Source of the DNA: Streptomyces lydicus | Lineage (GTDB): Bacteria; Actinomycetota; Actinomycetes; Streptomycetales; Streptomycetaceae | NCBI RefSeq assembly: GCF_001729485.1 | Contig: NZ_CP017157.1 | Coordinates: 248,001 to 312,000, forward strand | DNA: 64,000 nt | Direction of reading: 5' to 3' | In this document: positions 34,781 through 45,200 of the stretch, one piece after another | Layout of the letters: every line of letters begins with the position of its first letter | How positions within the stretch are numbered: position 1 is the first letter of the stretch | Notes under the pieces: model-generated | Databases searched by the model: none | What the model saw: only the letters and a program-made list of their open reading frames with translations | Told to the model about the DNA's origin: nothing | Translations under genes and position numbers: made by a program

Positions 34781-36340
34781 GTGCCACGTGGTGACGGACG
34801 ACTCAACCACGACCTGCTCCCCGGCGAGAAGGGCCCCCAGGACGCTTGCGGCGTCTTCGGTGTCTGGGCTCCGGGTGAAGAGGTCGCCAAACTCACCTAT
34901 TTCGGGCTGTACGCGCTGCAGCACCGTGGACAGGAGTCCGCGGGCATCGCAGTGAGCAACGGCTCCCAAATCCTCGTCTTCAAGGACATGGGCCTGGTTT
35001 CCCAGGTCTTCGACGAGACCTCCCTCGGCTCCCTCCAGGGCCACATCGCCGTGGGCCATGCCCGCTACTCCACCACCGGTGCCTCGGTGTGGGAGAACGC
35101 GCAGCCGACGTTCCGTGCCACCGCGCACGGCTCGATCGCGCTCGGCCACAACGGCAACCTCGTCAACACCGCCGAGCTGGCCGAGATGGTCGCCGCGCTG
35201 CCCCGCGAGGGCGGCCGGGCGACCCAGGTCGCGGCGACCAACGACACCGACCTGGTGACGGCCCTGCTGGCCGGCCAGGTCGACGAGGACGGCAAGCCGC
35301 TGACCGTCGAGGAGGCCGCGCCGCGCGTCCTGCCGAAGGTCAAGGGCGCCTTCTCGCTCTGCTTCATGGACGAGCACACGCTCTACGCCGCCCGCGACCC
35401 GCAGGGCATCCGCCCGCTGGTCCTCGGCCGGCTGGAGCGCGGCTGGGTGGTCGCCTCCGAGACCGCCGCCCTCGACATCTGCGGTGCCAGCTTCATCCGG
35501 GAGATCGAGCCCGGTGAGATGGTCGCCATCGACGAGGACGGGCTGCGCAGCAGCCGCTTCGCCGAGGCCCGCCCCAAGGGCTGCGTCTTCGAGTACGTCT
35601 ACCTCGCCCGCCCGGACACCGACATCGCCGGCCGCAACGTCTACCTCTCCCGCGTGGAGATGGGCCGCAAGCTGGCCGCCGAGGCGCCCGCGGACGCGGA
35701 CCTGGTGATAGCGACGCCGGAGTCCGGTACCCCGGCGGCCGTCGGGTACGCCGAGGCCAGTGGCATCCCCTACGGCTCGGGCCTGGTCAAGAACTCCTAC
35801 GTCGGCCGGACCTTCATCCAGCCCTCGCAGACCATCCGCCAGCTCGGCATCCGCCTCAAGCTCAACCCGCTCAAGGAAGTCATCCGCGGCAAGCGCCTGG
35901 TGGTCGTCGACGACTCGATCGTCCGCGGCAACACCCAGCGCGCGCTGGTCCGGATGCTGCGCGAGGCCGGTGCCGCCGAGGTCCACATCCGGATCTCGTC
36001 GCCGCCGATCAAGTGGCCGTGCTTCTTCGGCATCGACTTCGCCACCCGTGCGGAGCTGATCGCCAACGGGCTGAGCGTGGACGAGATCGGCAAGTCGCTG
36101 GGCGCCGATTCGCTCGCGTACATCTCCATCGACGGCATGATCGAGGCGACCACGATCGCCAAGCCGAACCTCTGCCGTGCCTGCTTCGACGGCGAGTACC
36201 CGATGGAGCTGCCCGACCCGGAGCTGCTGGGCAAGCACCTCCTGGAGGCGGAGGCCGCGGCCCCGACGACGTCCGACGTGGACGGCGTCCAGACGCTCAC
36301 GGCCGGGGTCGGCGGCGCCGACGCGCTGCGTCGCCCGTAG
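34781..36340 (+). CDS. purF: Amidophosphoribosyltransferase
   Basis: First enzyme of purine synthesis: PRPP + glutamine to phosphoribosylamine, the main feedback point. The product is 519 aa. A 22-residue propeptide precedes Cys23 (DACGVFGVW), the N-terminal nucleophile exposed by self-processing. The glutaminase domain shows QHRGQESAGIAVS, VGHARYSTTG and IALGHNGNLVN. The phosphoribosyl domain has VVVDDSIVRGNTQRALV (PRPP loop), SSPPIKWPCFFGIDF, and the Cys pair of LCRACFDGEYP for the Fe-S cluster of the B. subtilis type. GTG 34781 agrees with the known N-terminus; a TAGACT element 7 nt upstream suggests a leaderless mRNA. purM follows after 34 nt. Confidence 0.97.
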   Translation: MPRGDGRLNHDLLPGEKGPQDACGVFGVWAPGEEVAKLTYFGLYALQHRGQESAGIAVSNGSQILVFKDMGLVSQVFDETSLGSLQGHIAVGHARYSTTGASVWENAQPTFRATAHGSIALGHNGNLVNTAELAEMVAALPREGGRATQVAATNDTDLVTALLAGQVDEDGKPLTVEEAAPRVLPKVKGAFSLCFMDEHTLYAARDPQGIRPLVLGRLERGWVVASETAALDICGASFIREIEPGEMVAIDEDGLRSSRFAEARPKGCVFEYVYLARPDTDIAGRNVYLSRVEMGRKLAAEAPADADLVIATPESGTPAAVGYAEASGIPYGSGLVKNSYVGRTFIQPSQTIRQLGIRLKLNPLKEVIRGKRLVVVDDSIVRGNTQRALVRMLREAGAAEVHIRISSPPIKWPCFFGIDFATRAELIANGLSVDEIGKSLGADSLAYISIDGMIEATTIAKPNLCRACFDGEYPMELPDPELLGKHLLEAEAAAPTTSDVDGVQTLTAGVGGADALRRP

Positions 36341-36374
36341 AGCTCGTACACACACGACACGAAAGTTCTCTGCC

Positions 36375-37445
36375 ATGTCCACTGCAGACACTGGTGCCAG
36401 CTACGCGAGCGCGGGCGTCGACATCGAGGCCGGCGACCGCGCCGTGGACCTGATGAAGGAGTGGGTGAAGAAGGCCACCCGCCCCGAGGTCGTCGGCGGC
36501 CTCGGCGGCTTCGCCGGCCTCTTCGACGCCTCCGCCCTCAAGCGCTACGAGCGGCCGCTGCTGGCCTCGGCCACCGACGGCGTCGGCACGAAGGTCGACA
36601 TCGCCCGCAAGATGGGCGTCTACGACAGCATCGGCCACGACCTCGTCGGCATGGTCGTCGACGACCTGGTCGTCTGCGGCGCCGAGCCGCTGTTCATGAC
36701 CGACTACATCTGCGTCGGCAAGGTCTACCCGGAGCGGGTCGCCGCGATCGTCAAGGGCATCGCCGAGGGCTGTGTGCTGGCCGGCTGCGCGCTGGTCGGC
36801 GGCGAGACCGCGGAACACCCCGGGCTGCTGGGCGCGGACGAGTTCGATGTCGCCGGCGCCGGCACGGGCGTCGTCGAGGCGGACCGGGTGCTGGGCGCGG
36901 AACGTATCCGAACGGGCGACGCGGTGATCGCGATGGCGTCCTCCGGACTTCACTCGAACGGGTACTCACTCGTCCGCCACGTGCTCTTCGACCGCGCCGG
37001 CATGGCCCTGGACCAGGAGGTTCCGGAGTTCGGCCGCACGCTCGGCGAGGAGCTCCTGGAGCCCACCAAGATCTACTCGCTGGACTGCCTGGCGCTGACC
37101 CGCACGACCGAGGTGCACGCGTTCTCGCACATCACCGGCGGCGGTCTGGCCAACAACCTCGCCCGGGTCGTCCCGGACGGCCTGCACGCCACGGTCGACC
37201 GCTCCACCTGGACGCCCGGCCCGGTCTTCGACCTGGTCGGCACGGCCGGCTCGGTCGAGCGCCTGGAGTTGGAGAAGACCCTGAACATGGGTGTCGGCAT
37301 GGTCGCCGTCGTCCCGCAGCAGTCGGTGGAGGCCGCCCTGACCACGCTGGCGGACCGCGGGGTGGACGCCTGGGTCAGCGGTGAGATCGTCGAGCGCGGC
37401 GCTCACGCAGAGGCTGTGACCCTGACCGGTGACTACGCGAGCTGA
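36375..37445 (+). CDS. purM: Phosphoribosylformylglycinamidine cyclo-ligase (AIR synthetase)
   Basis: ATP-dependent ring closure of FGAM to AIR. The product is 356 aa, standard length. Motifs: YASAGVDIEAGDRAVDLMK, LLASATDGVGTKVDIA, GHDLVGMVVDDLVVCGAEPLF, LAGCALVGGETAEHPG, SGLHSNGYSLVR, FSHITGGGLANNLARV and a C-terminal VGMVAVVP. ATG 36375 lies 34 nt after purF, so they form one unit; the ribosome site is weak (GAAAG). A perfect terminator follows. Confidence 0.97.
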   Translation: MSTADTGASYASAGVDIEAGDRAVDLMKEWVKKATRPEVVGGLGGFAGLFDASALKRYERPLLASATDGVGTKVDIARKMGVYDSIGHDLVGMVVDDLVVCGAEPLFMTDYICVGKVYPERVAAIVKGIAEGCVLAGCALVGGETAEHPGLLGADEFDVAGAGTGVVEADRVLGAERIRTGDAVIAMASSGLHSNGYSLVRHVLFDRAGMALDQEVPEFGRTLGEELLEPTKIYSLDCLALTRTTEVHAFSHITGGGLANNLARVVPDGLHATVDRSTWTPGPVFDLVGTAGSVERLELEKTLNMGVGMVAVVPQQSVEAALTTLADRGVDAWVSGEIVERGAHAEAVTLTGDYAS

Positions 37446-37456
37446 ACGGACGATCC

Positions 37457-37481
37457 CCCATGGCCCCGCACGGGCCATGGG
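37457..37481 (+). terminator. purFM terminator
   Basis: CCCATGGCCC pairs with GGGCCATGGG around CGCAC, 12 nt after the purM stop. Confidence 0.8.
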
Positions 37482-37613
37482 TGAGCGTGCCCCCGGCGTC
37501 GGCCGGGGGAGTACCCGCGGCCGCCCCGGCACCCGCCGGCGCGGCCGCCGTCCCGGTGATCACCGCCGCACCGCCGCATCACCGGACGGGCGCGGACTTC
37601 CGGGCAGCACAGA

Positions 37614-37643
37614 ACCCGGTCCGGGCAAGAGCCAGGACCGGGT
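37614..37643 (-). terminator. Terminator of the DUF3073 gene
   Basis: ACCCGGTCC and GGACCGGGT form a 9-bp stem about 40 nt beyond the minus-strand stop at 37683. It could also act on plus-strand read-through from purM. Confidence 0.6.
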
Positions 37644-37682
37644 CCGTAATGCTGTTATGGGTGCCGTGAGCGCGCAGAACGG

Positions 37683-37931
37683 TCAGGCGCGACGACGCTG
37701 CTGGGACGAGTCGCCCTCGTCCTCGTCGTCATCGTCCTTGTTGTACAGCTCTGCGTACCGTGCGTACGGGTCGTCCTCGTCATCCTCGAACGGCTCCCCG
37801 TTCGGAGGCTGCTGGTTCGACTGCGTTGCACCCAGCTCGTCGGCCAGTCGTGAGAGATCCGTCCCACCGCTGCTGTACTTCAGCTGGCGGGCGACCTTTG
37901 TCTGCTTGGCCTTGGCCCGGCCGCGCCCCAT
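37683..37931 (-). CDS. DUF3073 family protein
   Basis: 82-aa small acidic/basic protein found throughout actinobacteria. The N-terminus is strongly basic (GRGRAKAKQTKVARQLKY), the middle is GGTDLSRLADEL, and the C-terminus is an acidic run (FEDDEDDPYARYAELYNKDDDDEDEGD). No enzymatic motif and no signal peptide. ATG 37931 has GAGGGGG at 9-nt spacing; the frame continues upstream but without ribosome site. The charge split suggests binding to RNA, DNA or a basic protein, but function is unknown. Confidence 0.88.
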   Translation of the reverse strand: MGRGRAKAKQTKVARQLKYSSGGTDLSRLADELGATQSNQQPPNGEPFEDDEDDPYARYAELYNKDDDDEDEGDSSQQRRRA

Positions 37932-38262
37932 GGGTCGACCCCCTCGATGACGGGGCCCGATGGCCCCAGAGTCTTGACACGCGTTCATGGATCAGAGCGG
38001 GCTCTCGACAGAGAGACCGGCCCGTAGGGCTTTAACGGTACCTGCTTCCGCGGCCATACGGTACGTCGCCCGCATCACCCGCCGCTCGGCACGACCGGCA
38101 AGGCGCCCCGTCCCCGCTGGTCAACTGCGATTTTAACCTGTCCTGTACGGCGACCCGCCGACGGGTGGTGAGGGATGTCTCCCCCCGCCGCCCGTGGCGG
38201 GTCGCGCAAGGCTGTGTTTCCGGCCGACAAGGCCGAATGGCTGCGCCGGTGGCGGGGTTCGG
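37932..38262. other. Intergenic region between DUF3073 gene and vdh
   Basis: 331 bp. It contains the vdh terminator hairpin at 38150-38205. The promoter of the DUF3073 gene must lie here, but no clear -35/-10 pair was identified. No coding sequence seen. Confidence 0.5.
38150..38205 (-). terminator. vdh terminator
   Basis: Outer stem GCGACCCGCC/GGCGGGTCGC encloses a second stem ACGGGTGG/CCGCCCGT with one G-U pair. It lies 58 nt past the vdh stop. Confidence 0.65.
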
Positions 38263-39366
38263 TCAGGCGTGCCGCGCCTCCGCCATGCGCGCTTCGGCCA
38301 GGCGGTCGGCGGCCGCGGCCGGCGGAATGCCGTCGGCCTTCGCACGAGCGAATATCGCCAGCGTGGTGTCGAAGATCTTCGCCGCCTTGGTCTTGCAGCG
38401 GTCGAAGTCGAAACCGTGCAGCTCGTCGGCGACCTGGATCACGCCGCCGGCGTTCACGACGTAGTCGGGCGCGTAGAGGATGCCGCGGTCGGACAGGTCC
38501 TTCTCGACGCCGGGGTGCGCGAGCTGGTTGTTGGCCGCGCCGCACACCACCTTCGCGGTCAGCACCGGCACCGAGTCGTCGCTCAGCGCACCGCCCAGCG
38601 CACACGGCGCGTAGACGTCCAGGCCCTCGGTGCGGATCAGCGCCTCGGTGTCCGCGACCACGGTGACCTGCGGGTGGTCGGCGACGACCCGGGCCACCGA
38701 CTCGGTGCGGACGTCGGTGATCACGACCTCGGCGCCGTCCTTGAGGAGGTGCTCGACGAGGAGGTGCCCCACCTTGCCCACGCCCGCGACGCCCACCTTG
38801 CGGCCGCGCAGCGTCGGATCGCCCCAGGCGTGCTGGGCCGAGGCGCGCATGCCCTGGAAGACACCGAAGGCGGTCAGCACCGAGGAGTCGCCGGCGCCGC
38901 CGTTCGCGGGGGAGCGGCCGGTGGTCCACTTGTTCGTACGGGCGACGACGTCCATGTCGGCGACGTACGTGCCGACGTCGCAGGCGGTGACGTAGCGGCC
39001 CCCGAGGGAGGCCACGAACCGGCCGTAGGCGAGCAGGAGTTCCTCGGTCTTGACCAGATCGGGGTCACCGATGATCACGGCCTTGCCGCCGCCGTGGTCC
39101 AGACCCGCGAGGGCGTTCTTGTAGGACATGCCGCGCGACAGGTTCAGCGCGTCCAGCACGGCCTCCTCCTCGGAGGCGTACGCGTGAAAGCGGGTGCCGC
39201 CCAGCGCGGGGCCCAGCGCGGTGCTGTGGACGGCGATCACCGCCTTGAGGCCACTGGCCCGGTCCTGGCAGAGAACGACCTGCTCATGGCCGCCCTGCTC
39301 GGACCGGAAGAGGGTGTGCAGAACGCCGCCGTCGGTGCCGGCGGGGGCCGGACGTACGTCAGTCAC
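38263..39366 (-). CDS. vdh: Valine (branched-chain amino acid) dehydrogenase
   Basis: NAD-dependent oxidative deamination of L-valine and related amino acids to 2-keto acids, feeding acyl-CoA precursors for polyketides. The product is 367 aa. The Glu/Leu/Phe/Val dehydrogenase signature [19 protein letters not shown] holds the catalytic lysines, [16 protein letters not shown] the substrate region, and [17 protein letters not shown] is the NAD glycine loop. [11 protein letters not shown] and [14 protein letters not shown] are also typical. GTG 39366 (TDVRPAPA) is preferred to ATG 39381 because GGGAG lies 9 nt upstream and the known Streptomyces enzyme starts at TDV. Confidence 0.95.
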   Translation of the reverse strand: MTDVRPAPAGTDGGVLHTLFRSEQGGHEQVVLCQDRASGLKAVIAVHSTALGPALGGTRFHAYASEEEAVLDALNLSRGMSYKNALAGLDHGGGKAVIIGDPDLVKTEELLLAYGRFVASLGGRYVTACDVGTYVADMDVVARTNKWTTGRSPANGGAGDSSVLTAFGVFQGMRASAQHAWGDPTLRGRKVGVAGVGKVGHLLVEHLLKDGAEVVITDVRTESVARVVADHPQVTVVADTEALIRTEGLDVYAPCALGGALSDDSVPVLTAKVVCGAANNQLAHPGVEKDLSDRGILYAPDYVVNAGGVIQVADELHGFDFDRCKTKAAKIFDTTLAIFARAKADGIPPAAAADRLAEARMAEARHA

Positions 39367-39585
39367 TGTGGTGACTCCCATAAGTCGCGAAGGACGCCCT
39401 CCTACGGGTGGGGAGGGCCGGTTGAAAAGAGCGTAAGACCTGCCGGGCCGGTTGATCCGTCAGGTGCCGAGGATCACCCTCTCCCGGGGGACGGACGTGG
39501 GACGATCTGGTCGTATCGCAGGCCGGCCGAGGCCCCGGAACGCGTCCGGGAGCTTCGGCAGGGACTTCCCTTTGGAGGAGCGGGC

Positions 39586-40422
39586 GTGGCCGTGGCGTCG
39601 TCGGTGAGGGTCCCGTACATGGCGTATCTACGGGTCTATGAGCCGCTGGCAGCGTTCCCCGAACCGGAACGCTCCCACTGGGCCCGCTACGCCAAACGGG
39701 ACGACACCCCCACCGCCCAGGACGAGCAGCGCCGGGCGCTGGCCGATCTGCTGCCGACCCCGCCGGTGCCGGTGCCGGTGCACGAGAGCGCGGACGCCTT
39801 CGTCGCCGTGGTGAATGAGGTGACCTGCGTCTGCCCGTGGCGGACCCGGCTGCGCGGCTGGCAGGCCCTGGAGGGCCTGGAGGAGCTGCTGCCGGCGTCG
39901 GTGCTGGACGCCGCGCTGCCCCCGGTGGTGCGCCGGCAGGCGGCGACCGATTACGAGCGGTGGCGCGAGCGCAACCCGGACGCCCGGCCCTGGATCCGCG
40001 GCGCGGCCTGGCACGTCCCGGTCCGCTGGTTCGTGCTCTTCGACGACGACGAGCGCGAGTACACGAAGGGTGACCACGGGCCCCTGCTGCGTTACCGGAC
40101 GCCGATGGTCCAGGCCAGGCGCCGGGTCGCGCGGGGACTGCGCACGCTGCGGGACGCCCTGGAAGAGGGGCCGCTGATCGACGGCCTGGTAGATGTGGGG
40201 CGCTGGCTCGAGGAATTCCATCCGCGCTCGCTCGTGGAGCTGGACTACGGAGGGCTGGTGCACGCGGTGCCCGAGGAGCAGCTCGCCGAGGACCGTTCCG
40301 CCGCCGAGGTGGCGGAGGGGCTGGCGGCGCTGCGCGAGGGGGACGGCGAGCGGGCCGGGGTCGCGTACGAGAAGCTTTCTCAGCGCTGGCGTGCGGTGCG
40401 CGAGCGGCAGTTCGCCAGCTGA
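39586..40422 (+). CDS. Conserved hypothetical protein
   Basis: 278-aa soluble protein, divergent from vdh and just upstream of bldC, as at the S. coelicolor bldC locus. N-terminal VPYMAYLRVYEPLAAFPEPER, a tryptophan/arginine-rich centre (WRTRLRGWQALEGLEELLP) and WHVPVRWFVLFDDDEREY near residue 145. The C-terminal half is helical and acidic. No known catalytic motif, signal peptide or membrane segment. GGAGGAG is 5 nt before GTG 39586. No function assigned. Confidence 0.82.
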   Translation: MAVASSVRVPYMAYLRVYEPLAAFPEPERSHWARYAKRDDTPTAQDEQRRALADLLPTPPVPVPVHESADAFVAVVNEVTCVCPWRTRLRGWQALEGLEELLPASVLDAALPPVVRRQAATDYERWRERNPDARPWIRGAAWHVPVRWFVLFDDDEREYTKGDHGPLLRYRTPMVQARRRVARGLRTLRDALEEGPLIDGLVDVGRWLEEFHPRSLVELDYGGLVHAVPEEQLAEDRSAAEVAEGLAALREGDGERAGVAYEKLSQRWRAVRERQFAS

Positions 40423-40935
40423 GGGCCCTCAGTTGCCGGAGGTTCGTGGTGCGGTGGCACCCTGTTCGCCTCTTGGTGGTTGGGCGGTAAGGGACGTAGG
40501 TCCTTAACCGGGCGATTGCCCCAAGCGTGACCTAAAGCACTGACTTCGGGTCTTGCTAGCAAGGCACACCCTCGTGTCAAAATAGGACAAGGAGCCCGAC
40601 CCGGGCTCCTTCCGTCCAACTAAGGGCGGATAGATCGGTATTGCGCTCCTTGAGGGGTCTCGTGGGGACTGGTCGCGTTGTGACTGATCGTCACGGTCGA
40701 GTGACTGTCCGCTATGGCACGGTCCATCGGCTTCCGCCGAGGTTGAACACCTGAGAGGGCAATTCCATCGGTTTGGCCGACGTGGCTGGACAGATGGTGT
40801 AGTTGTAGTGCCGAGGACAAGCCGTTCGTCCTATAACCGACTCGGCCCGCGTCCGCCATTTCGGGCAACGCGGGTCAAGGTGCAGAATTTAGAGGAAAGA
40901 ACCGTGATGGTTCGGTTCTCCCGAGGAGGCCGCTC
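40423..40935. other. Upstream region of bldC
   Basis: 513 bp. It holds a strong terminator (40589-40611) for the preceding gene and the bldC control region, with a TATAAC hexamer at 40832-40837 as a possible -10 about 100 nt before bldC (no clear -35). Short open frames on the minus strand here lack ribosome sites and are not called. Confidence 0.5.
40589..40611 (+). terminator. Terminator upstream of bldC
   Basis: AAGGAGCCCG pairs with CGGGCTCCTT around a 3-nt loop and is followed by CCGTCC; a perfect 10-bp stem. Confidence 0.8.
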
Positions 40936-41142
40936 ATGACCGCTCGCACCCCTGACGCCGAGCCGCTGCTGACCCCTGCCGAGGTTGCCACGATGTTCCG
41001 CGTGGACCCGAAGACGGTCACCCGTTGGGCCAAGGCAGGCAAGCTCACGTCCATCCGCACGCTCGGAGGACACCGGCGTTACCGCGAGGCTGAGGTCCGC
41101 GCACTGCTCGCGGGTATTCCGCAGCAGCGCAGCGAGGCCTGA
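40936..41142 (+). CDS. bldC: Developmental regulator BldC
   Basis: 68-aa MerR-type winged helix-turn-helix protein without an effector domain. LLTPAEVATMFRVDPKTVTRWAKAGKL (helix-turn-helix) and the wing TLGGHRRYREAEVRALL match Streptomyces BldC almost as I remember it. BldC binds direct repeats head-to-tail and holds back the start of sporulation by controlling sporulation genes. CCGAGGAGG precedes ATG 40936. Single gene with its own terminator. Confidence 0.97.
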   Translation: MTARTPDAEPLLTPAEVATMFRVDPKTVTRWAKAGKLTSIRTLGGHRRYREAEVRALLAGIPQQRSEA

Positions 41143-41674
41143 ACAACCGCATAACCAGGCTGTTTTCGGGGCCCCCAACCCGAGAACGCCCGCATTGCAG
41201 CACCAGCTGGACCTGCTTCACCCCCGCTGCACACAGCTTCATACGACGCGGTGCCTGCCCCAACAGGCCCCACACCCGCTCCACCCGGGTACGTCATCGA
41301 TCGCGCTGGACTCCGCCGGGTCCAGCGCGATCTCTTTTTGTGTGCGGCCGCTCCCGGGCTCGTCAGGGCGGTCGGCTCGGGCTGACGCCGCCGGCGTCCC
41401 CGGCGGCTTCCAGGGTGCCGTGAGGGGCCCTGCAGGGGCCTTCCCGCGTGGACCCGACGGCCTCCTCCCGGAGTCTTTCGGGGGTGGTGCAATTGCACAT
41501 ATTAAATTGACTGGTTGTAGGGAGGGTGTAAGTTCCCCGTCCCGGGAAACCAGTTCGGTGACTCCCGTCACATGGCGCACCGCTTGAACCCGATACGTCC
41601 GCTGCGGTAGTGAACTTTCCCCGTTGACACCGCTCAGCCTCTCACCGCGCGGACCGCGGCGCAGGCGTCTTCGG
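41143..41674. other. Intergenic region downstream of bldC
   Basis: 532 bp. It contains the strong bldC terminator (41300-41338) and, beyond it, an AT-containing stretch (41490-41515, with TGCACATATTAAATTGACTG) that stands out against the GC-rich background and could be a promoter or an Lsr2 target. No supported gene. Confidence 0.5.
41300..41338 (+). terminator. bldC terminator with T-tract
   Basis: ATCGCGCTGGA pairs with TCCAGCGCGAT around a 10-nt loop and is followed by CTCTTTTTG, a true intrinsic terminator and rare for this genome. Confidence 0.85.
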
Positions 41675-41908
41675 TCACCCGGCGGCGGGACTTTCGTCCT
41701 CGGCCGCGGACGGCTCGCAGACGGCCGGAGCGGGCGCCGGGGCGGACGCGGGCGCCGGGGCGCCCGAGGGGGCCGTGTGCGGCTCCATGGCGAGCCGCAG
41801 CAGCTGATGGCAGACCGGGCAGTGCCGGGTCAGATGGCGGTAGCCCGTCGCGGCCGCCAGATGGGCTCGCAGCAGCGCCTTGGTCTCGTGCCGTACCGCA
41901 GTCGTCAT
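41675..41908 (-). CDS. DUF6274 family small protein
   Basis: 77-aa protein, TTAVRHETKALLRAHLAAATGYRH followed by the short zinc-ribbon-like CPVCHQLLRLAM and a long Ala/Pro tail. It resembles the Streptomyces DUF6274 family found beside bldC and hrpA. A CxxC plus nearby His could hold a metal, but one CxxC alone is not a full site, so dimeric binding or none is possible. GGGAGGG precedes ATG 41908. Function unknown. Confidence 0.78.
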   Translation of the reverse strand: MTTAVRHETKALLRAHLAAATGYRHLTRHCPVCHQLLRLAMEPHTAPSGAPAPASAPAPAPAVCEPSAAEDESPAAG

Positions 41909-42067
41909 CGCACGTCCCTCCCCGGCCCCCACGCCTTTCCATGTGAGTACCGGGGGTGCGGCCCGCAGTCAATACGGCCGGCAGCGCGCCGGTCACCGCC
42001 CGGAGTCGGCCGGAGGCCGGGAAGCGGCTGGTCCGGGCCGCTGTCCGGACGGCGGCCCACAACGCAC

Positions 42068-42100
42068 TACGGCCCGCATCGACGAGCGATGCGGGCCGTA
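42068..42100 (-). terminator. tRNA-Asp terminator
   Basis: A 14-bp perfect stem (TACGGCCCGCATCG with CGATGCGGGCCGTA) with a 5-nt loop, 7 nt beyond the tRNA 3' end on the minus strand. Confidence 0.8.
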
Positions 42101-42106
42101 AAAAAG

Positions 42107-42181
42107 CGGTCCTGACGGGATTTGAACCCGCGGCCTCCACCTTGACAGGGTGGCGAGCACTCCAAACTGCTCCACAGGACC
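42107..42181 (-). tRNA. tRNA-Asp(GUC), copy 1
   Basis: 75 nt. Acceptor GGTCCTG/CAGGACC, anticodon loop CTGTCAA (GTC) between CCACC and GGTGG, T-loop TTCAAAT, no encoded CCA. The gene is repeated without change at 47828-47902. Confidence 0.96.
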
Positions 42182-42272
42182 TTGCGTTTGCCTCCCGCTT
42201 GCGGCGGGCTGCGAAGCAAGACTGTACAGCAGGTCAGGGGGTGCGGTCGAACTCGATACCGGGGGCCGCCCC

Positions 42273-45200
42273 TCAGCGGGGGACCGCGGCGTCCACCGCC
42301 TTCACGATGCGCTTGTCGGAGACCGGGTACGCGGTGCCCAGCGCGTGCGCGAAGTAGCTCACCCGCAGCTCCTCGATCATCCAGCGGATCTCCAGCGCCG
42401 CGGCCGCCACCGGGCGCCCGGGCGGGAACTGCTCCAGCAGCCAGGCGAATTCGTCCTGCATCTCCTTCACCTTCGCCATACGGGTGCGGTCCCGCTCGGC
42501 GTTGGTGGGCAGCTGCTGGAGCCGGCGGTCGGCGGCGACCAGATAGCGCATCAGGTCCGGCAGCCGCTTGGCGCCGTGCGCCGTCACGAAGCCCGGCTTG
42601 ATCAGCGCCGCCAGCTGCTCCTTGACGTCCGCGAGCGACGGCAGCAGCGAGGGGAAGGTGGTCTCCTTCAGCCGGCGCTCGCACGCCTGCCAGGCCGCCA
42701 GGACCTCCTGCGCCTGCTGGATGGTGCGCAGGGTGACGTCCACCAGGTCGGCCCGGACCGCGTCGAACAGCTTCCGGAAGGACTCCTCGTCCCACGCCGG
42801 GCCGCCCCGGGCCGCGATCAGCCGGTCGGCGGCCGCGGTGACGCAGTCCTCGAAGAGCGCCGCGATCGAGCCGTGCGGATTGCGGGACAGCGCGAGCTTC
42901 TGCTGGTTGCTCAGCTTGTCCTGGGCGAACTTGGCGGGGTTGGAGGGGATGTTGAGCAGGATGAGGCGACGGGTGCCCGCCCACATGGCGGTCAGCTGCT
43001 CGGCCTCGGTGTCGAAGAGCCGTACGGCGACGGTGCTGCCCTCGTCGACCAGCGCCGGGTACGCCTTCAGCGGCTGGCCCGCCCGCCGGGTCTCGAAGGT
43101 GCGCGGCAGCGTGCCGATCGTCCAGGACGTCAGCCCCGTCCGCTGCTCCGGGCCGGCCGGCGGCCGGTCGTCGTCGGAGCCTGCCCCGCCGCCCTTGCGG
43201 TCCCCGGCGGGCCGCCCGGCGGCCTCCTCGAACGCCTTGGAGATCGCCGCCCGGGTCTTCGGTTTGAGCTGGAGCCGCAGCGCCTCCAGGTCCTTGGCCT
43301 CCGCGAGCTTGCGGCGCCGCTCGTCGACCACCCGGAAGGTGATCTTGAGGTGGTCGGGAATCCTGCCCGGGTCGAAGTCCGCGGCGTCGACGGGGACGCC
43401 GACCATCCGCTGCAGCCCCGCGGCCAGCGACGCCGTCAACGAGCCCTGTAGGGGCACCGTCGAGTCCAGGAAGCGGGCCGCGAAGTTCGGCGCCGGGACG
43501 TAGTTCCGGCGGATCGGCTTGGGCAGCGAGCGGATCAGCTCCGTCACCAGCTGCTCGCGCAGGCCCGGGATCTGCCAGTCGAAGCCCTCGGAGGAGACCT
43601 GGTTGAGCACCTGGAGCGGGATGTGGACGGTCACGCCGTCCGCGTCCGCGCCCGGCTCGAACTGGTAGGTGACCTTGAACTTCAGCTTTCCCTGCCGCCA
43701 GGAATCCGGGTAGTCGTCCTTGGTGACGGCCTCCGCGGACTCGTTGATGAGCATGGAGTGCTCGAAGTTCAGCAGCTCCGCGTCCTCGTGGCGCTTCTTC
43801 TTCCACCAGGAGTCGAAGTGCGCCCCGGAGACCACCTCGGCGGGGATGCGCTGGTCGTAGAAGTCGAAGAGCGTCTCGTCGTCCACGAGGATGTCGCGGC
43901 GCCGGGCGCGGTGCTCCAACTCCTCGACCTCGCCGAGGAGTTTGCGGTTGTCATGGAAGAACTGGTGATGGGTGCGCCAGTCGCCCTCGACCAGGGCGTT
44001 GCGGATGAACAGGTCCCGGGAGGTCTCCGGATCGATCCGGCCGTAGTTGACCTTGCGCTGGGCGACGATCGGGACGCCGTAGAGCGTCACCCGCTCGTAC
44101 GCCATCACCGCGGCCATCTTCTGTTCCCAGTGCGGCTCGCTGTACGTCCGCTTGACCAGGTGCTGGGCGAGCGGCTCGATCCACTCGGGCTCGATCTTGG
44201 CGTTCACCCGCGCCCACAGGCGGGAGGTCTCGACCAGCTCCGCCGACATCACCCAGCGCGGTGGCTTCTTGAAGAGCGCGGAGCCGGGGAAGACCGCGAA
44301 CTTGGCGCTGCGGGCGCCGAGATACTCGTTCTTGCCGCCCGTTTCCTTCCCGCCCTCCAGCCCGGCGTTCTTCAGTCCGATGTGCGAAAGCAAACCAGAG
44401 AGCAGAGAGGTGTGTACGTGGTCCGGCGCCGCGTCCTCCTCGTTGAGGTGGATGCCCATGGACTTGGCGACCGTCCGCAGCTGGGAGTAGATGTCCTGCC
44501 ACTCGCGTATGCGGAGGTAGTTGAGGAACTCGCTGCGGCACATCCGGCGGAAGGCCGACGAGGACAGCTCCTTCTGCTGCTCGCGGATGTACCGCCACAG
44601 GTTCAGGAACGCCAGGAAGTCGCTGGACTCGTCCCGGAAGCGGGCGTGCTGCTGATCGGCCTGCTGCTGCTTGTCGGAGGGCCGCTCGCGGGGGTCCTGG
44701 ATGGACAGCGCCGCCGCGATCACCATGACCTCGCGGACGCAGCCGTTGCGGTCCGCCTCCAGCACCATCCGCGCCAATCGGGGGTCGACCGGCAGCTGGG
44801 AGAGCTTGCGGCCCATCGGGGTCAGCCGCTTGCGGGGGTCCTTCTGCTTGGTGTCCAGCGCGCCCAGCTCGCTGAGCAGATCGACGCCGTCCTTGATGTT
44901 GCGGCGGTCCGGCGGGTCGATGAACGGGAACTTCTCGATCTCGCCGAGGCCGGCCGCGGTCATCTGGAGGATGACCGAGGCGAGGTTCGTACGGAGGATC
45001 TCCGCGTCGGTGAACTCGGGGCGGGAGAGGAAGTCGTCCTCGGAGTAGAGCCGGATGCAGATGCCGTCGCTCGTACGGCCGCAGCGGCCCTTGCGCTGGT
45101 TGGCGCTGGCCTGCGAGACCGGCTCGATGGGCAGCCGCTGGACCTTGGTGCGGTAGCTGTAGCGCGAGATCCGGGCCATGCCCGGGTCGATGACGTACCG

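Noticed and set aside
34210..34896. Minus-strand open frame upstream of purF
   Set aside because: Composition is random-like (Arg/Pro/Ala), it overlaps both neighbouring genes and lacks a ribosome site.
40620..40868. Minus-strand open frame upstream of bldC
   Set aside because: No ribosome site or family resemblance; it lies within the bldC control region.
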